DNA of 64,000 nucleotides from positions 31,647 to 95,646 of the IMG/VR virus record IMGVR_UViG_3300036398_002892; one strand, 5' to 3'. The position numbers were made by a program, and so were the translations under genes. This stretch comes from a virus. Each line of letters starts with the position of its first letter. The first letter of the stretch is position 1. This document shows, piece after piece, positions 52,756 to 60,570 of this stretch. The notes below the pieces were generated by a model that ran no database searches, was not told the origin of the DNA, and saw only the letters and a list, made by a program, of their open reading frames with translations.

Positions 52756-52763
52756 TATTTATA
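52756..52763 (+). promoter_or_regulatory. TATTTATA element before the EF-hand protein
   Basis: TATTTATA, 14 nt before the ATG at 52778, in a 37-nt gap with no other feature. Spacing is as in the other operon-head copies. Confidence 0.5.
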
Positions 52764-52777
52764 ATAAAAAAACAACA

Positions 52778-54298
52778 ATGAAAAAATTAAATATAACTTA
52801 TTTAGAAAAAATGATTTCTAAAGTATTGAAAGAAAACTTAGGTGAAAAGGCGGAAACTTTAGTATCTAAAATTAAATCGTCTATTAAAGAAAATTCAGAA
52901 GTTTGTGAACAGTGTGGTGGTAATATGAATGAAGACGTTTGTGAACAGTGTGGTGGAAAAATGATGGATGAAGGGATTTATGATGTAGAAGACATCAATA
53001 ATAAAGATGAATTTGATTATGTTCAAGAAGAAGAAGATATCGAAACAAATATGGAGAATGAGGAATCTTGTAAATACCATATGGATAACTTTGGTCCGGA
53101 GGATGAAAGAACTAAACAATTTTGTGGTGACTCAATGAATGAGGGGTTAAAAGGTCGTCAAAAAAAATTAGATAAAAACAAAAACAATAAAATTGATTCG
53201 GAGGACTTTAAACTTTTACGTAAAGAAAAAAAAGGAAATAGCATGAAATTTAAGGATAGACATGGTATGGAAGAAGGTAAACATTTTGGTTCATTTGATG
53301 ACAACGAATGGATAGATGATAAAGACAGAATTTTTAACAATGATTTTGACTTTGATTATGATGAGGAAGAATTTAACGATTACCCATCATTCAAAGAAAA
53401 ACATCCGGATTCTAAATGGTTTGGTGGTAAAGATTATTTTGACACTTACAAAAAACATCACAACCGTCCATTAAAAGTTAGAAGTAGAAAATTTGAAACA
53501 GATGAAGGTAATGCGTTTTCAGGAGCTTTAGCTGACGCTAAAAAAAGTAGTAGAGATTCTTTTGAAGTTGATGGTAAAAAATATCCGGTTAAAGAATCGG
53601 TTAGAATGACTGAAACTGAGTTAGTTAATTTGATTGAAAAAATTATTTCAGAACAAAAATCAACAGATGTTAAAGACCCTGCGGAGAAAAATAATCTAAA
53701 AACTATTGGAAGTGCACCAGGGTTAGACAAATACAAACAAGTCCATAAAAAAGACGGTAAAGAAAATGAAGATAACCTTAAAGCTGTTGCTCAAAAAATG
53801 AAAGATTATTTGAAAGATGGGTCTAAAGGTGAATACGATACAAATCCAAAAATTTTCCCTAAAGGAAACGGGGAGTTAGCAAAAATGAGTAAGAAGGCGT
53901 ATGTTCCATCAGGAGCGGTTGAAGATTATATTGATAACTTTACAGCGGCAGCTTTAGAGAATTTGGATTATGATGGTATAGAACCTAATGAAGAATGGGT
54001 GACTAATAACATAGAAGGTTCTTCAAAAACAGGTAATAATCCTGATTGGGCAAACACTGGCGAATCTGATGTTAATAAAAAACGTAATAAAATTAGAAAA
54101 GATAATTTATTAGGTAAACTTAAAAGAAAGGCTTATAACAAATCTCCTCAACCGGTTATCAATGATAAGTCGGGTGAAGATAAAGGAAGTGAGATTATGA
54201 CTAAATTAGAATCGGTTAACGATAAAAAAACAAAACAAATTAATGAAGAGTTTGACAGAATGAAATCTTTAATGGGTTACAATCAAAAAACTCAATAA
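52778..54298 (+). CDS. disordered protein with an EF-hand-like loop and two CxxC motifs
   Basis: A 506-residue, acidic and Lys-rich, mostly disordered protein. Two copies of CEQCGG (~43-48 and ~54-59) may form a zinc knuckle. At ~131-143, DKNKNNKIDSEDF fits the EF-hand/dockerin calcium loop (D-x-N-x-N-x-x-I-x-x-x-D). A long Asp/Glu/Lys region follows, then a short helix (MTETELVNLIEKIISE, ~283). It ends with INEEFDRMKSLMGYNQKTQ, a compact tail that looks like a docking or processing signal. It may be a head core, scaffold or injected protein. The TATTTATA upstream marks it as probably late. Confidence 0.5.
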   Translation: MKKLNITYLEKMISKVLKENLGEKAETLVSKIKSSIKENSEVCEQCGGNMNEDVCEQCGGKMMDEGIYDVEDINNKDEFDYVQEEEDIETNMENEESCKYHMDNFGPEDERTKQFCGDSMNEGLKGRQKKLDKNKNNKIDSEDFKLLRKEKKGNSMKFKDRHGMEEGKHFGSFDDNEWIDDKDRIFNNDFDFDYDEEEFNDYPSFKEKHPDSKWFGGKDYFDTYKKHHNRPLKVRSRKFETDEGNAFSGALADAKKSSRDSFEVDGKKYPVKESVRMTETELVNLIEKIISEQKSTDVKDPAEKNNLKTIGSAPGLDKYKQVHKKDGKENEDNLKAVAQKMKDYLKDGSKGEYDTNPKIFPKGNGELAKMSKKAYVPSGAVEDYIDNFTAAALENLDYDGIEPNEEWVTNNIEGSSKTGNNPDWANTGESDVNKKRNKIRKDNLLGKLKRKAYNKSPQPVINDKSGEDKGSEIMTKLESVNDKKTKQINEEFDRMKSLMGYNQKTQ

Positions 54299-54326
54299 TT
54301 TACAAACAAATTAAATCAATTATATT

Positions 54327-54360
54327 TTCTCCATAGACAAACATCTATGGAGAATTTTTT
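54327..54360 (+). terminator. 11-bp hairpin with T-run that contains a start codon
   Basis: A perfect inverted repeat, TTCTCCATAGA / TCTATGGAGAA (54327-54337 and 54344-54354), with a 6-nt loop and a T-run after it, looks like a terminator for the upstream gene. The ATG of the next gene (54347) lies in the downstream arm. Confidence 0.75.
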
Positions 54361-54814
54361 TAACTACATAACGAAACCATTAAAACCTGAAGATATTGAT
54401 ATATGGTTTAAGATGAATAATATAATTTCTGAAAAAATGGAATTATATTCTGACTTCTGCCATACATTATATATTTTAATATACGACACGTATTTAGGTC
54501 AAGATGATGTGTCCACCGAAACTAAAATTAAATTAACGGAAGATGATAATTTAAAACACTTTGAATGGTGTTGGATGAAAGTCATAAATAATTTTGGTAA
54601 AGAAAATATTAACTTCAATAAAAAAGGTGACCATTTCGATTATTTTTATTCATTCTTCAGTGAAATATATTATCTCCAAGTTGAAGATAAAGTTAAAAAC
54701 TCTATTAATAGTTTTTTTACAGACCTATTTAATACTAAAAAAACTTTCACAAAATCAGATTTAGATATGGTTTTAACCATTTATAAAATATTAGACAAAA
54801 ATCTTAAAAAATAA
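54347..54814 (+). CDS. hypothetical protein (155 aa), start inside a hairpin
   Basis: A 155-residue protein, aromatic and charged (DFCHTLYILIYDTYLGQDDV and FYSFFSEIYYLQVEDKVKNS), without a known domain. The start MENFFNYITKPLKPEDIDIW lies in the 3' arm of a terminator-like hairpin. If that hairpin terminates, the true start may be the ATG at residue 23 (MNNIISEKMELYSD). No promoter of either class is visible directly upstream. Confidence 0.5.
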   Translation: MENFFNYITKPLKPEDIDIWFKMNNIISEKMELYSDFCHTLYILIYDTYLGQDDVSTETKIKLTEDDNLKHFEWCWMKVINNFGKENINFNKKGDHFDYFYSFFSEIYYLQVEDKVKNSINSFFTDLFNTKKTFTKSDLDMVLTIYKILDKNLKK

Positions 54815-54818
54815 AAAA

Positions 54819-54844
54819 ATCCTTTATAGTGTTTACTATAGGAT
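54819..54844. other. imperfect hairpin after the hypothetical gene
   Basis: ATCC-TT-TATAGT / ACTATA-GGAT with a GTTT loop. The T-run that would complete a terminator lies on the minus strand, not the plus strand, so it would terminate minus-strand transcripts or act as an RNA 3' end structure. Confidence 0.4.
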
Positions 54845-54896
54845 AAAAAAAATTATTTTATAAGTATTAAAAATAAATTAATTAACACAATTTGAA

Positions 54897-55073
54897 ATGG
54901 AAACATTAGAACAAATTAAATCTTTAACCGAAGAGTTATCTGTTGATACTTCAAAATTTTTTGGAGGTAATAAAAGTGCAGGAACAAGAGCAAGAAAATC
55001 AGCACAAGATTTGAAAAAATTATTAGATAGCTTAAGAAAAGAGATTTTATCTGAAAGAAAAAAAGAAGAGTAA
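54897..55073 (+). CDS. histone H1-like DNA-binding protein (Hc1 type), 58 aa
   Basis: A 58-residue basic protein. Its core NKSAGTRARKSAQDLKKLL follows the pattern of Bacteroidota/Chlamydia Hc1-like histone proteins (KGN.aAGTRaRk..qelk.l..eiRkei). An N-terminal helix (LEQIKSLTEELSVDTSKFF) and a basic tail (RKEILSERKKEE) fit the family length. These proteins bind and compact DNA. The stop overlaps the next ATG by 1 nt. A phage copy could compact or bind phage or host DNA. Confidence 0.75.
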   Translation: METLEQIKSLTEELSVDTSKFFGGNKSAGTRARKSAQDLKKLLDSLRKEILSERKKEE

Positions 55074-55261
55074 TGGATAGTATTGATACAATTTTTTTAT
55101 TTGTATTTATCTTTTCAGTTTTAACCGTTTTTAGAACGGTTACTAGATTGGTAAGTTCCCTGTTCTCAAACCCACCAAAGAGATTCCAATGGAATAGAGG
55201 GGAACTTATTTATCTTGGATTGGCAATATCGTATTGTTTAACCTACATTATTAAAAATTAA
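55073..55261 (+). CDS. small membrane protein (62 aa)
   Basis: A 62-residue protein with two membrane helices (TIFLFVFIFSVLTVFRTVTR and LIYLGLAISYCLTYI) joined by a polar loop (SNPPKRFQWNRGE). Coupled to the histone-like gene by a 1-nt overlap, it precedes the next gene by 2 nt. Unknown. Confidence 0.55.
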   Translation: MDSIDTIFLFVFIFSVLTVFRTVTRLVSSLFSNPPKRFQWNRGELIYLGLAISYCLTYIIKN

Positions 55262-55263
55262 TT

Positions 55264-55710
55264 ATGAGTTTGTATAAAGAATTTTCGGAATTATTACCGT
55301 ACATTCAATCAGTAAGAAAGATTGAAAAATATTTATCGTTTGATATTAGTTTTCCAACATCGTGGAAACTACCTAAAAAATATGTCCAAGAAGATAAAGT
55401 AATGGAGCAGGAGAATAAAATACCTGGTAACCGTACATTTTCTTTTGTTGCGGAAATTAACGAAAGTGATGTAGAACAAGTGACTGAAAATTTACAAAAC
55501 ATTATAAAATATAATCTTGAGAGAGAAGAAAAAGATAGATTATTTCAAAATAAAGTTGACGAGTTAAAATCTATTTTTGAAAAACAAAATTTAGAGAGTT
55601 TACAGAATTTAAAATTTGATTTAAAATCTAAAACATTAAGTAAATTAAAACTTGACGATAATGAAGAAGAACTTACAACAACTAGAGTGGTTGCAGAACG
55701 AGATAATTAA
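55264..55710 (+). CDS. hypothetical phage protein with a coiled coil (148 aa)
   Basis: A 148-residue protein. The N-terminus is compact (LPYIQSVRKIEKYLSFDISF, then TSWKLPKKYVQED), followed by NRTFSFVAEINESDVEQVTE and a long charged helix (KDRLFQNKVDELKSIFEKQN). I recall similar proteins in other T4-like phages of Bacteroidota, but no function. Its 3' end overlaps the next gene by 50 nt. Confidence 0.55.
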   Translation: MSLYKEFSELLPYIQSVRKIEKYLSFDISFPTSWKLPKKYVQEDKVMEQENKIPGNRTFSFVAEINESDVEQVTENLQNIIKYNLEREEKDRLFQNKVDELKSIFEKQNLESLQNLKFDLKSKTLSKLKLDDNEEELTTTRVVAERDN

Positions 55711-55846
55711 AGATAAAATTATTCTTGACCAAGAAAAGTCAAAATTAATCGATAATATTAAAAAATTAAAAAAGGAAGATATTCTTCCAAAACCTCCGGA
55801 AAAATTAACATTATGGCAGAGAATCAAAAAAGTATTGATGGGATAA
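55661..55846 (+). CDS. small helical overlapping gene (61 aa)
   Basis: Reads MKKNLQQLEWLQNEIIKDKI, with charged helices and a basic-proline C-terminus (KPPEKLTLWQRIKKVLMG). It is embedded between two genes with long overlaps (50 nt upstream, 34 nt downstream). I chose ATG 55661, the second in frame, since the first (55652) only adds three residues. Function unknown; the chain of overlaps suggests coupling. Confidence 0.5.
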   Translation: MKKNLQQLEWLQNEIIKDKIILDQEKSKLIDNIKKLKKEDILPKPPEKLTLWQRIKKVLMG

Positions 55847-56049
55847 TTGAAAAGTTAGCAATGATTGTTGACGCTGCAGATGAATTATTTCCCGATGGAA
55901 AAATGTTATTAGCGTTTGAATTAAAAGAAACTGAATTTAAAAAAGTTCAAGGAAACTTTAGAGAAATCGATAAATCTTTTAAACAGTTTAAAATAGAAAT
56001 GTCGGGTAATGATATTATGTTTTTGTTGGATGAGTCGTCGAATGTCTAA
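55813..56049 (+). CDS. hypothetical protein (78 aa), convergent overlap
   Basis: A 78-residue protein, mostly helical (SIDGIIEKLAMIVDAADELF then EMSGNDIMFLLDESSNV). It overlaps the gene before by 34 nt and, tail-to-tail, the minus-strand gene 56015-56656 by 35 nt. No family recognised. Confidence 0.55.
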   Translation: MAENQKSIDGIIEKLAMIVDAADELFPDGKMLLAFELKETEFKKVQGNFREIDKSFKQFKIEMSGNDIMFLLDESSNV

Positions 56050-56656
56050 TTAAATAATTTTTAGGAAATCCGTTTTCTTCTAATAAATTATATAGGTATT
56101 TTCTTTGTGAGGTACTATAATCTTTAACAAACATACAATCGTATCGTTTTTCATTTATGAAGTGTTCCGACACATTATCAATAAATCTTAAACTATCATC
56201 ATCATTTTTAAATGTTAATAAATTAAATTTATCATCATTTTGAATGATGATTTTATTATTTAATTTAGATATTAATTTAAGACCGTCTACTTTTAAATAA
56301 GTTTTTAATAATTCACCTAACCCTATTTTTTTATTTTTTGAATAATCTAAAAACAATTCTTCAATTTTAAATTTCATAATTTTTAAAATTGTAAAGTCAT
56401 CGTCATCTAAATTTACTTTAACTTTTCTCCCGTATTCGTCTTTCAAAAATATAGGTAAAAAAGTTCCCGATGTTTTTTCTAATAACGCTAATTCGTAACT
56501 ACACTCCACACCATTTTCATATTTCTTATCAAATATAACTGAATCACTTTCATCCATAAGTGAATCAAAATAATTATTTGCCCTTTTATGGGTTATAAAT
56601 TTCTTGATTATTTTCTTTTTTGTTTTATTTTTAAACAATACTATCTGATAGTTCAT
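56015..56656 (-). CDS. hypothetical protein (213 aa), minus strand
   Basis: A 213-residue charged protein. It starts NYQIVLFKNKTKKKIIKKFI and contains a SYELALLEKTSGTFLPIFLK strand region and a KLISKLNNKIIIQNDDKFNL segment. The C-terminus is LIRHSTTHPTKT. A TATTTATT element sits 14 nt upstream on the minus strand. It overlaps the convergent plus-strand gene by 35 nt. It has no known domain; a virion or injected protein is possible if the element marks late genes. Confidence 0.55.
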   Translation of the reverse strand: MNYQIVLFKNKTKKKIIKKFITHKRANNYFDSLMDESDSVIFDKKYENGVECSYELALLEKTSGTFLPIFLKDEYGRKVKVNLDDDDFTILKIMKFKIEELFLDYSKNKKIGLGELLKTYLKVDGLKLISKLNNKIIIQNDDKFNLLTFKNDDDSLRFIDNVSEHFINEKRYDCMFVKDYSTSQRKYLYNLLEENGFPKNYLIRHSTTHPTKT

Positions 56657-56670
56657 ATTGGGTGTGTATT

Positions 56671-56678
56671 AATAAATA
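56671..56678 (-). promoter_or_regulatory. TATTTATT element (minus strand)
   Basis: On the minus strand TATTTATT ends 14 nt before the ATG at 56656. The divergent gap to dnaJ (56657-56711) holds no host-type promoter match. Confidence 0.5.
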
Positions 56679-56711
56679 AGTTAGTTTTATATTAAATATA
56701 AGTAAATAAGT

Positions 56712-57629
56712 ATGGAGAATTTTTATCAAACACTAGGTGTAAATGAAAACGCAACTCAAGATGAGATTAAGAAAGCATATCGTAAATTAGCGGTAGAACA
56801 TCATCCGGACAAAGGTGGGAATGAAGATACTTTTAAAAAAATATCGCAAGCTTATGATACCGTAGGTGACGAAAGTAAAAGAAAACAATACGATAACCAA
56901 AGAAGTAACCCATTTTCTAATATGGGTGGAGGAGGGTTTAATCCTTTTGAAGATATGTTTCAAAATGGTTTTTACCAACAAAGAAGAAGAGCCGCTCCTG
57001 ATAAAATTATTGAAGTTACCGTTGGTACAATACAATCTTATAATGGTTCAGAAAAAAGTTTTACGTATAATAGAAAACATAAATGTGAACCGTGTAATGG
57101 TAATGGTGGTGAAAGAATAAACTGTAATTCGTGTGGAGGTGAAGGATTTATTACACAAAGAGTTGGTTCAGGATTATTTGTTCAACTTGTAAGACAAACT
57201 TGTAATTCGTGTGGTGGTAAAGGATTTTCGTATAAAACAGTTTGTGGTTCGTGTAATGGTGAGACAACAGTAACTAAACCTGAGACAATTACTATTAAAC
57301 TTCCTCACGGTATAGATGAAGGTCAATTTTTAAAACTACAGGGTAAAGGTGACTATGTGAATGGTGTTTATGGTAATTTAGTTATCAAAGTTAAAGTAAC
57401 GTCAGAAGATAATTTTGAAAAATCAGGTGATGATTTAATATATAATGCGTATTTTGATTTGAATACGATTAAGAATGAAAAGTTAGATATTAAACATCCA
57501 AAAGGTACGATGTCTATAAAATTACCTGAAGAGTTTGATACAGAAAAACCCCTTCGAGTAAAATCAAAAGGGTTTCATAATACGGGGGATTTATTTGTTA
57601 AGTTACACGTTAAATTTAAACGAACTTAA
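56712..57629 (+). CDS. dnaJ: DnaJ (Hsp40) co-chaperone
   Basis: A 305-residue type I DnaJ. The J domain ([27 protein letters not shown] with HPD at ~32-34) is followed by a Gly/Phe region ([14 protein letters not shown]), four CxxCxGxG-like zinc units ([31 protein letters not shown]) and the C-terminal beta domain ([20 protein letters not shown]). It works with DnaK, here presumably host DnaK, in folding or replication-complex remodelling. About 70 residues shorter than typical bacterial DnaJ, mostly after the second beta domain. The fourth zinc unit ends CNGE rather than CxGxG. Its stop overlaps the convergent minus gene by 4 nt. Confidence 0.92.
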   Translation: MENFYQTLGVNENATQDEIKKAYRKLAVEHHPDKGGNEDTFKKISQAYDTVGDESKRKQYDNQRSNPFSNMGGGGFNPFEDMFQNGFYQQRRRAAPDKIIEVTVGTIQSYNGSEKSFTYNRKHKCEPCNGNGGERINCNSCGGEGFITQRVGSGLFVQLVRQTCNSCGGKGFSYKTVCGSCNGETTVTKPETITIKLPHGIDEGQFLKLQGKGDYVNGVYGNLVIKVKVTSEDNFEKSGDDLIYNAYFDLNTIKNEKLDIKHPKGTMSIKLPEEFDTEKPLRVKSKGFHNTGDLFVKLHVKFKRT

Positions 57630-57829
57630 AAAAAATTAATTAGTTCTTTTACTAATTTGATTGTACCGTAAATTGATGAGAATAAAACATATGTTGATAT
57701 AATCACCATAACCCAATGTGATTTAGATAATGACTTACGTTTACATGTTTTACATTCTTTTTTAGGTTGTTCAGGGGTGTCGTAGATAATATCCTTTTCT
57801 TCGATAATTTGTCCTTCAAGTTGTTCCAT
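57626..57829 (-). CDS. small membrane protein with CxxC (67 aa)
   Basis: A 67-residue protein with an acidic N-terminus ([20 protein letters not shown]), a basic CKTCKRK segment (~26-32) and one membrane helix ([20 protein letters not shown]). Preceded on the minus strand by TATTTATT at 14 nt. It overlaps the dnaJ stop by 4 nt. Unknown. Confidence 0.55.
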   Translation of the reverse strand: MEQLEGQIIEEKDIIYDTPEQPKKECKTCKRKSLSKSHWVMVIISTYVLFSSIYGTIKLVKELINFF

Positions 57830-57843
57830 AGTAATATATTTTA

Positions 57844-57851
57844 AATAAATA
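57844..57851 (-). promoter_or_regulatory. TATTTATT element (minus strand)
   Basis: On the minus strand TATTTATT ends 14 nt before the ATG at 57829, as for 56671-56678. The divergent gap to dam (57830-57922) has no TAnnTTTG match, only a TATACTTA string. Confidence 0.45.
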
Positions 57852-57922
57852 TAATAAAAAATATTTGAAAGAGAAACTTGCTTTTTAACTTTTTATTTCT
57901 TATACTTAAAAAAAAGAAAATT

Positions 57923-58771
57923 ATGGCATTATCGTACATCGGAGGTAAATCAAAAATAGGTAAATGGATTGTTCCATTCATACCTCAAGATATTGAAACA
58001 TACATTGAACCATTTTCAGGTATGTTTTGGGTATTTTTTAATATGGACTTAACAAAGTACCCAAACTTAAAGAACGTTGTTTACAACGACTTTAATCCAC
58101 TAAACTACAATTTATTTCAATGTCTTCAGAATCCGGAAAGATTATTAGAAGAAGTGAATAATATTCCTTGTCAACAAAGGAATGAGTTTCCGACACCGGA
58201 GATATATAAAGAACAATTTATCAGGTTCCAAGCTGAAATATTTGAAACCAATTTCAGCGTACAAGCTTACGATTATGTGGTTGCTGCTAAATACGCTTAT
58301 GTATTGGCTCAGGTATTCTCAGGGTCTAAACCTGAAACAAGTTCATTTATTGATTTGAAAGGTAAGTATAAATCAAAGTATCTTACATTCAGAGATAAAT
58401 TATCTAAACCGGATTGGGTAGAACACTTTTTAAAAATTACTCACGTTGAGAATATGGACTTCCAAGACGTTATCCAAAAATATGATGGACCATCAACATA
58501 TGTTTATGCTGACCCCCCATATTGGAAGACAGAGAACTATTACAACAACCACGACTTTGATAGTAAAGACCATGAGAGATTGGCGGATTGTCTAAAAGGT
58601 ATTCAGGGTAAGTTTTCATTATCCTATTATGATTTCCCACAATTACATACTTGGTTTCCACCTCTTCAGTATGTTTGGGAGAAGAAAGAATTTGCTAAGG
58701 CGGCGGCTGCGAAGAAAGGTAAAACACAAAATATGGGGGAAGAACTCCTTATTATGAATTACCAAAAATAA
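57923..58771 (+). CDS. dam: Dam-like DNA adenine methyltransferase (D12 class)
   Basis: A 282-residue alpha-class N6-adenine methylase. The N-terminus (SYIGGKSKIGKWIVPFIP) and EPFSGMFWVFFN are the FxGxG-type AdoMet site, slightly altered. The catalytic motif is YADPPYWKTENYY (DPPY, ~196-199). Family length is 260-290. I chose ATG 57923 rather than the frame opening at 57878, since the family begins with this glycine-rich segment. It methylates adenines, probably GATC-like sites, to protect phage DNA or regulate packaging. The specificity cannot be told. The next gene has a host-type promoter in the following gap. Confidence 0.9.
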   Translation: MALSYIGGKSKIGKWIVPFIPQDIETYIEPFSGMFWVFFNMDLTKYPNLKNVVYNDFNPLNYNLFQCLQNPERLLEEVNNIPCQQRNEFPTPEIYKEQFIRFQAEIFETNFSVQAYDYVVAAKYAYVLAQVFSGSKPETSSFIDLKGKYKSKYLTFRDKLSKPDWVEHFLKITHVENMDFQDVIQKYDGPSTYVYADPPYWKTENYYNNHDFDSKDHERLADCLKGIQGKFSLSYYDFPQLHTWFPPLQYVWEKKEFAKAAAAKKGKTQNMGEELLIMNYQK

Positions 58772-58802
58772 TTTGTAATTTAAAAAATAAGTGTTATCTT
58801 TG
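58772..58802 (+). promoter_or_regulatory. Bacteroidota-type promoter (TTTG-N19-TATCTTTG)
   Basis: TTTG at 58772-58775 and TATCTTTG at 58795-58802 with a 19-nt spacer, directly after the dam stop. A TATTTATA element follows at 58855, so the LRR gene could be read by both promoter classes. Confidence 0.8.
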
Positions 58803-58822
58803 TCCTCGTTAAAGAAAAGTAA

Positions 58823-58876
58823 ATGGATTTAACGAATTATTTACAAAATTCAAATATTTATATTAAAAACGTTTAA
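58823..58876 (+). CDS. possible 17-residue leader peptide
   Basis: The frame encodes MDLTNYLQNSNIYIKNV, starts 20 nt after the TATCTTTG element and ends 1 nt before the LRR gene start. Translation of this leader could couple or attenuate the LRR gene. The TATTTATA element lies in its codons. It may be chance. Confidence 0.3.
   Translation: MDLTNYLQNSNIYIKNV
58855..58862 (+). promoter_or_regulatory. TATTTATA element before the LRR gene
   Basis: TATTTATA, 15 nt before the ATG at 58878. It is 52 nt downstream of the host-type promoter, giving a tandem arrangement of both classes. Confidence 0.5.
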
Positions 58877-58877
58877 A

Positions 58878-60254
58878 ATGAGACTAACTAACACATTATC
58901 AACTTTAATTACAGAACAATCGCGTTTCCAAGTGTTATATGACAAATTGGTGAAACCTTCTGACAAGCCAACAAGACCGGGTGAAAAACCTAAAGGTGCG
59001 ATGGATTTTGAAACATTAAAGGCCATTATACTTGCTGACCCGACTACAATCGTTCCTGAAGGAATGGACATTGATACAATTTCTTTAGAGGATATGGAAA
59101 AAGTTAAAGTTGGGAAATACTCTCAATGGCTACTTAAAAACTTCATAAAACCGGTATTTACCGATGAGAAAGCTGGTTTAGAACCGGGAACACCTGAATA
59201 TAAAAAGGCGGCTCAAGAGTATAGAAGATTATTCTTGGAGGATTTATATAAGGTAACTTCTGACTTAAGAAAATACGAAAAAGTTAAACAATACTTACCT
59301 CAAGAGGCAAGAGATATTAACAAAGTAACTGCGGCTGAGTTATTCAAATTATTGGATGAGTTTGTAATGCCGGAGAAAAAACAAAAAGAATTAGAGAAGA
59401 AGGTAGCTAAGAAGACCCGAGAAGGATTTAATCACGCAGGTGGTGAGATTGTATGGGAAGGTCCAAATTGGACTATGATTAGAATCTCTGATAAAGGTGA
59501 GGTAGGGAAAGACGCTGCGGTTTATTACGGTGGATTCCACGAATATGACCAAGGAGAATCAAGATGGTGTACATCATCACCTGGTTTAACATACTTCAAT
59601 GGGTATATCAAAGATGGTCCATTATATGTTGTATTCCCTAATGACGATAAAGGTGAGGTTGGGTTAAAAACCGGTTTACCAAAAGAAAGATATCAATTCC
59701 ACTTCCCATCTAACCAATATATGGATAGAACGGATAGACAAATTAACTTGGTTGAATACTTGAATGGTCCTATGTCGGAACTTAAAGATTTCTTCAAACC
59801 TGAATTTGCTAAAGGATTGGTTAAAGCGGGGACAAGTGATGTTGTAGATATTTCTTATCCTGATAACGCAGCTGGTAAATTCGTTGCATTATATGGTTTT
59901 GATGAATTGTTTGAAAGTTTACCTGATACTATTGTTAGATTATTAATCAGTAATAAATCAAATGAGAATATTGCTTTAGATGTTCCGGAATCAATCGGTA
60001 GATTTAAAAACTTACAAGCGTTAAAATTAGAGAAAATTTGTAGAACTATTCCAAGTTCAGTTTGTGAATTAAAAGAATTGAATTTCTTGGCTCTACCAAA
60101 TAACAAAGATTTAAAATCTTTACCTGAATGTTTAATCAACTTAACTGATTTAGCGTTTATCAATTTAAAAGATAGTAACCCAAATGTTGAAATCCCACCA
60201 AAATTAAAGGAGAGATTGACAGACGAAGGAATGGGATTCTATTATTTTGACTAG
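58878..60254 (+). CDS. phage protein with a central GESRWCTSS domain and C-terminal LRRs
   Basis: A 458-residue protein. The N-terminus is helical (MRLTNTLSTLITEQSRFQVL), followed by an acidic Lys-rich region. Around residue 200-270 there is a domain with GESRWCTSS, FNGYIKDGPLYVVF and RYQFHFPSNQY, which I recall from uncharacterised phage proteins where RWCT..., then 'GpLY.i', is conserved. Residues ~370-440 are leucine-rich repeats (NIALDVPESIGRFKNLQALK; ELKELNFLALPNNKDLKSLP; LINLTDLAFINLKDSN). LRRs bind proteins, so the protein may target a host factor. No signal peptide or membrane helix. It has two promoters of different classes. Confidence 0.6.
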   Translation: MRLTNTLSTLITEQSRFQVLYDKLVKPSDKPTRPGEKPKGAMDFETLKAIILADPTTIVPEGMDIDTISLEDMEKVKVGKYSQWLLKNFIKPVFTDEKAGLEPGTPEYKKAAQEYRRLFLEDLYKVTSDLRKYEKVKQYLPQEARDINKVTAAELFKLLDEFVMPEKKQKELEKKVAKKTREGFNHAGGEIVWEGPNWTMIRISDKGEVGKDAAVYYGGFHEYDQGESRWCTSSPGLTYFNGYIKDGPLYVVFPNDDKGEVGLKTGLPKERYQFHFPSNQYMDRTDRQINLVEYLNGPMSELKDFFKPEFAKGLVKAGTSDVVDISYPDNAAGKFVALYGFDELFESLPDTIVRLLISNKSNENIALDVPESIGRFKNLQALKLEKICRTIPSSVCELKELNFLALPNNKDLKSLPECLINLTDLAFINLKDSNPNVEIPPKLKERLTDEGMGFYYFD

Positions 60255-60279
60255 TATTAATATTTAAACACCATACAAA

Positions 60280-60570
60280 ATGAAAAATGTTGACGTTGAA
60301 ATCTACATTAATCAATTTAAAACTTTCTTTAACAACAACCCCAACGACTTAATTCAGTTGATTGGGGATGTTTTAAAGGACGACTTCTACGACAGAGTAA
60401 AACAACAATCATTAGATAATTTTGAGAACGGAGAGGACGTTTCCTTAACTCAAAAACAAATCATCTCTATTGTTGTGTCACTTAAACAATCTCAAAACGA
60501 TGAGGTTGATATGGATAAGATTAAGTCCATAATTTATCACACAGAATTTGCTCACTTTTCTCTTAACTAA
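60280..60570 (+). CDS. hypothetical protein (96 aa)
   Basis: A 96-residue acidic helical protein (EIYINQFKTFFNNNPNDLIQ, then NGEDVSLTQKQIISIVVSLK). No family recognised. Its stop lies next to the promoter of the PcfJ-like gene. Confidence 0.55.
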   Translation: MKNVDVEIYINQFKTFFNNNPNDLIQLIGDVLKDDFYDRVKQQSLDNFENGEDVSLTQKQIISIVVSLKQSQNDEVDMDKIKSIIYHTEFAHFSLN

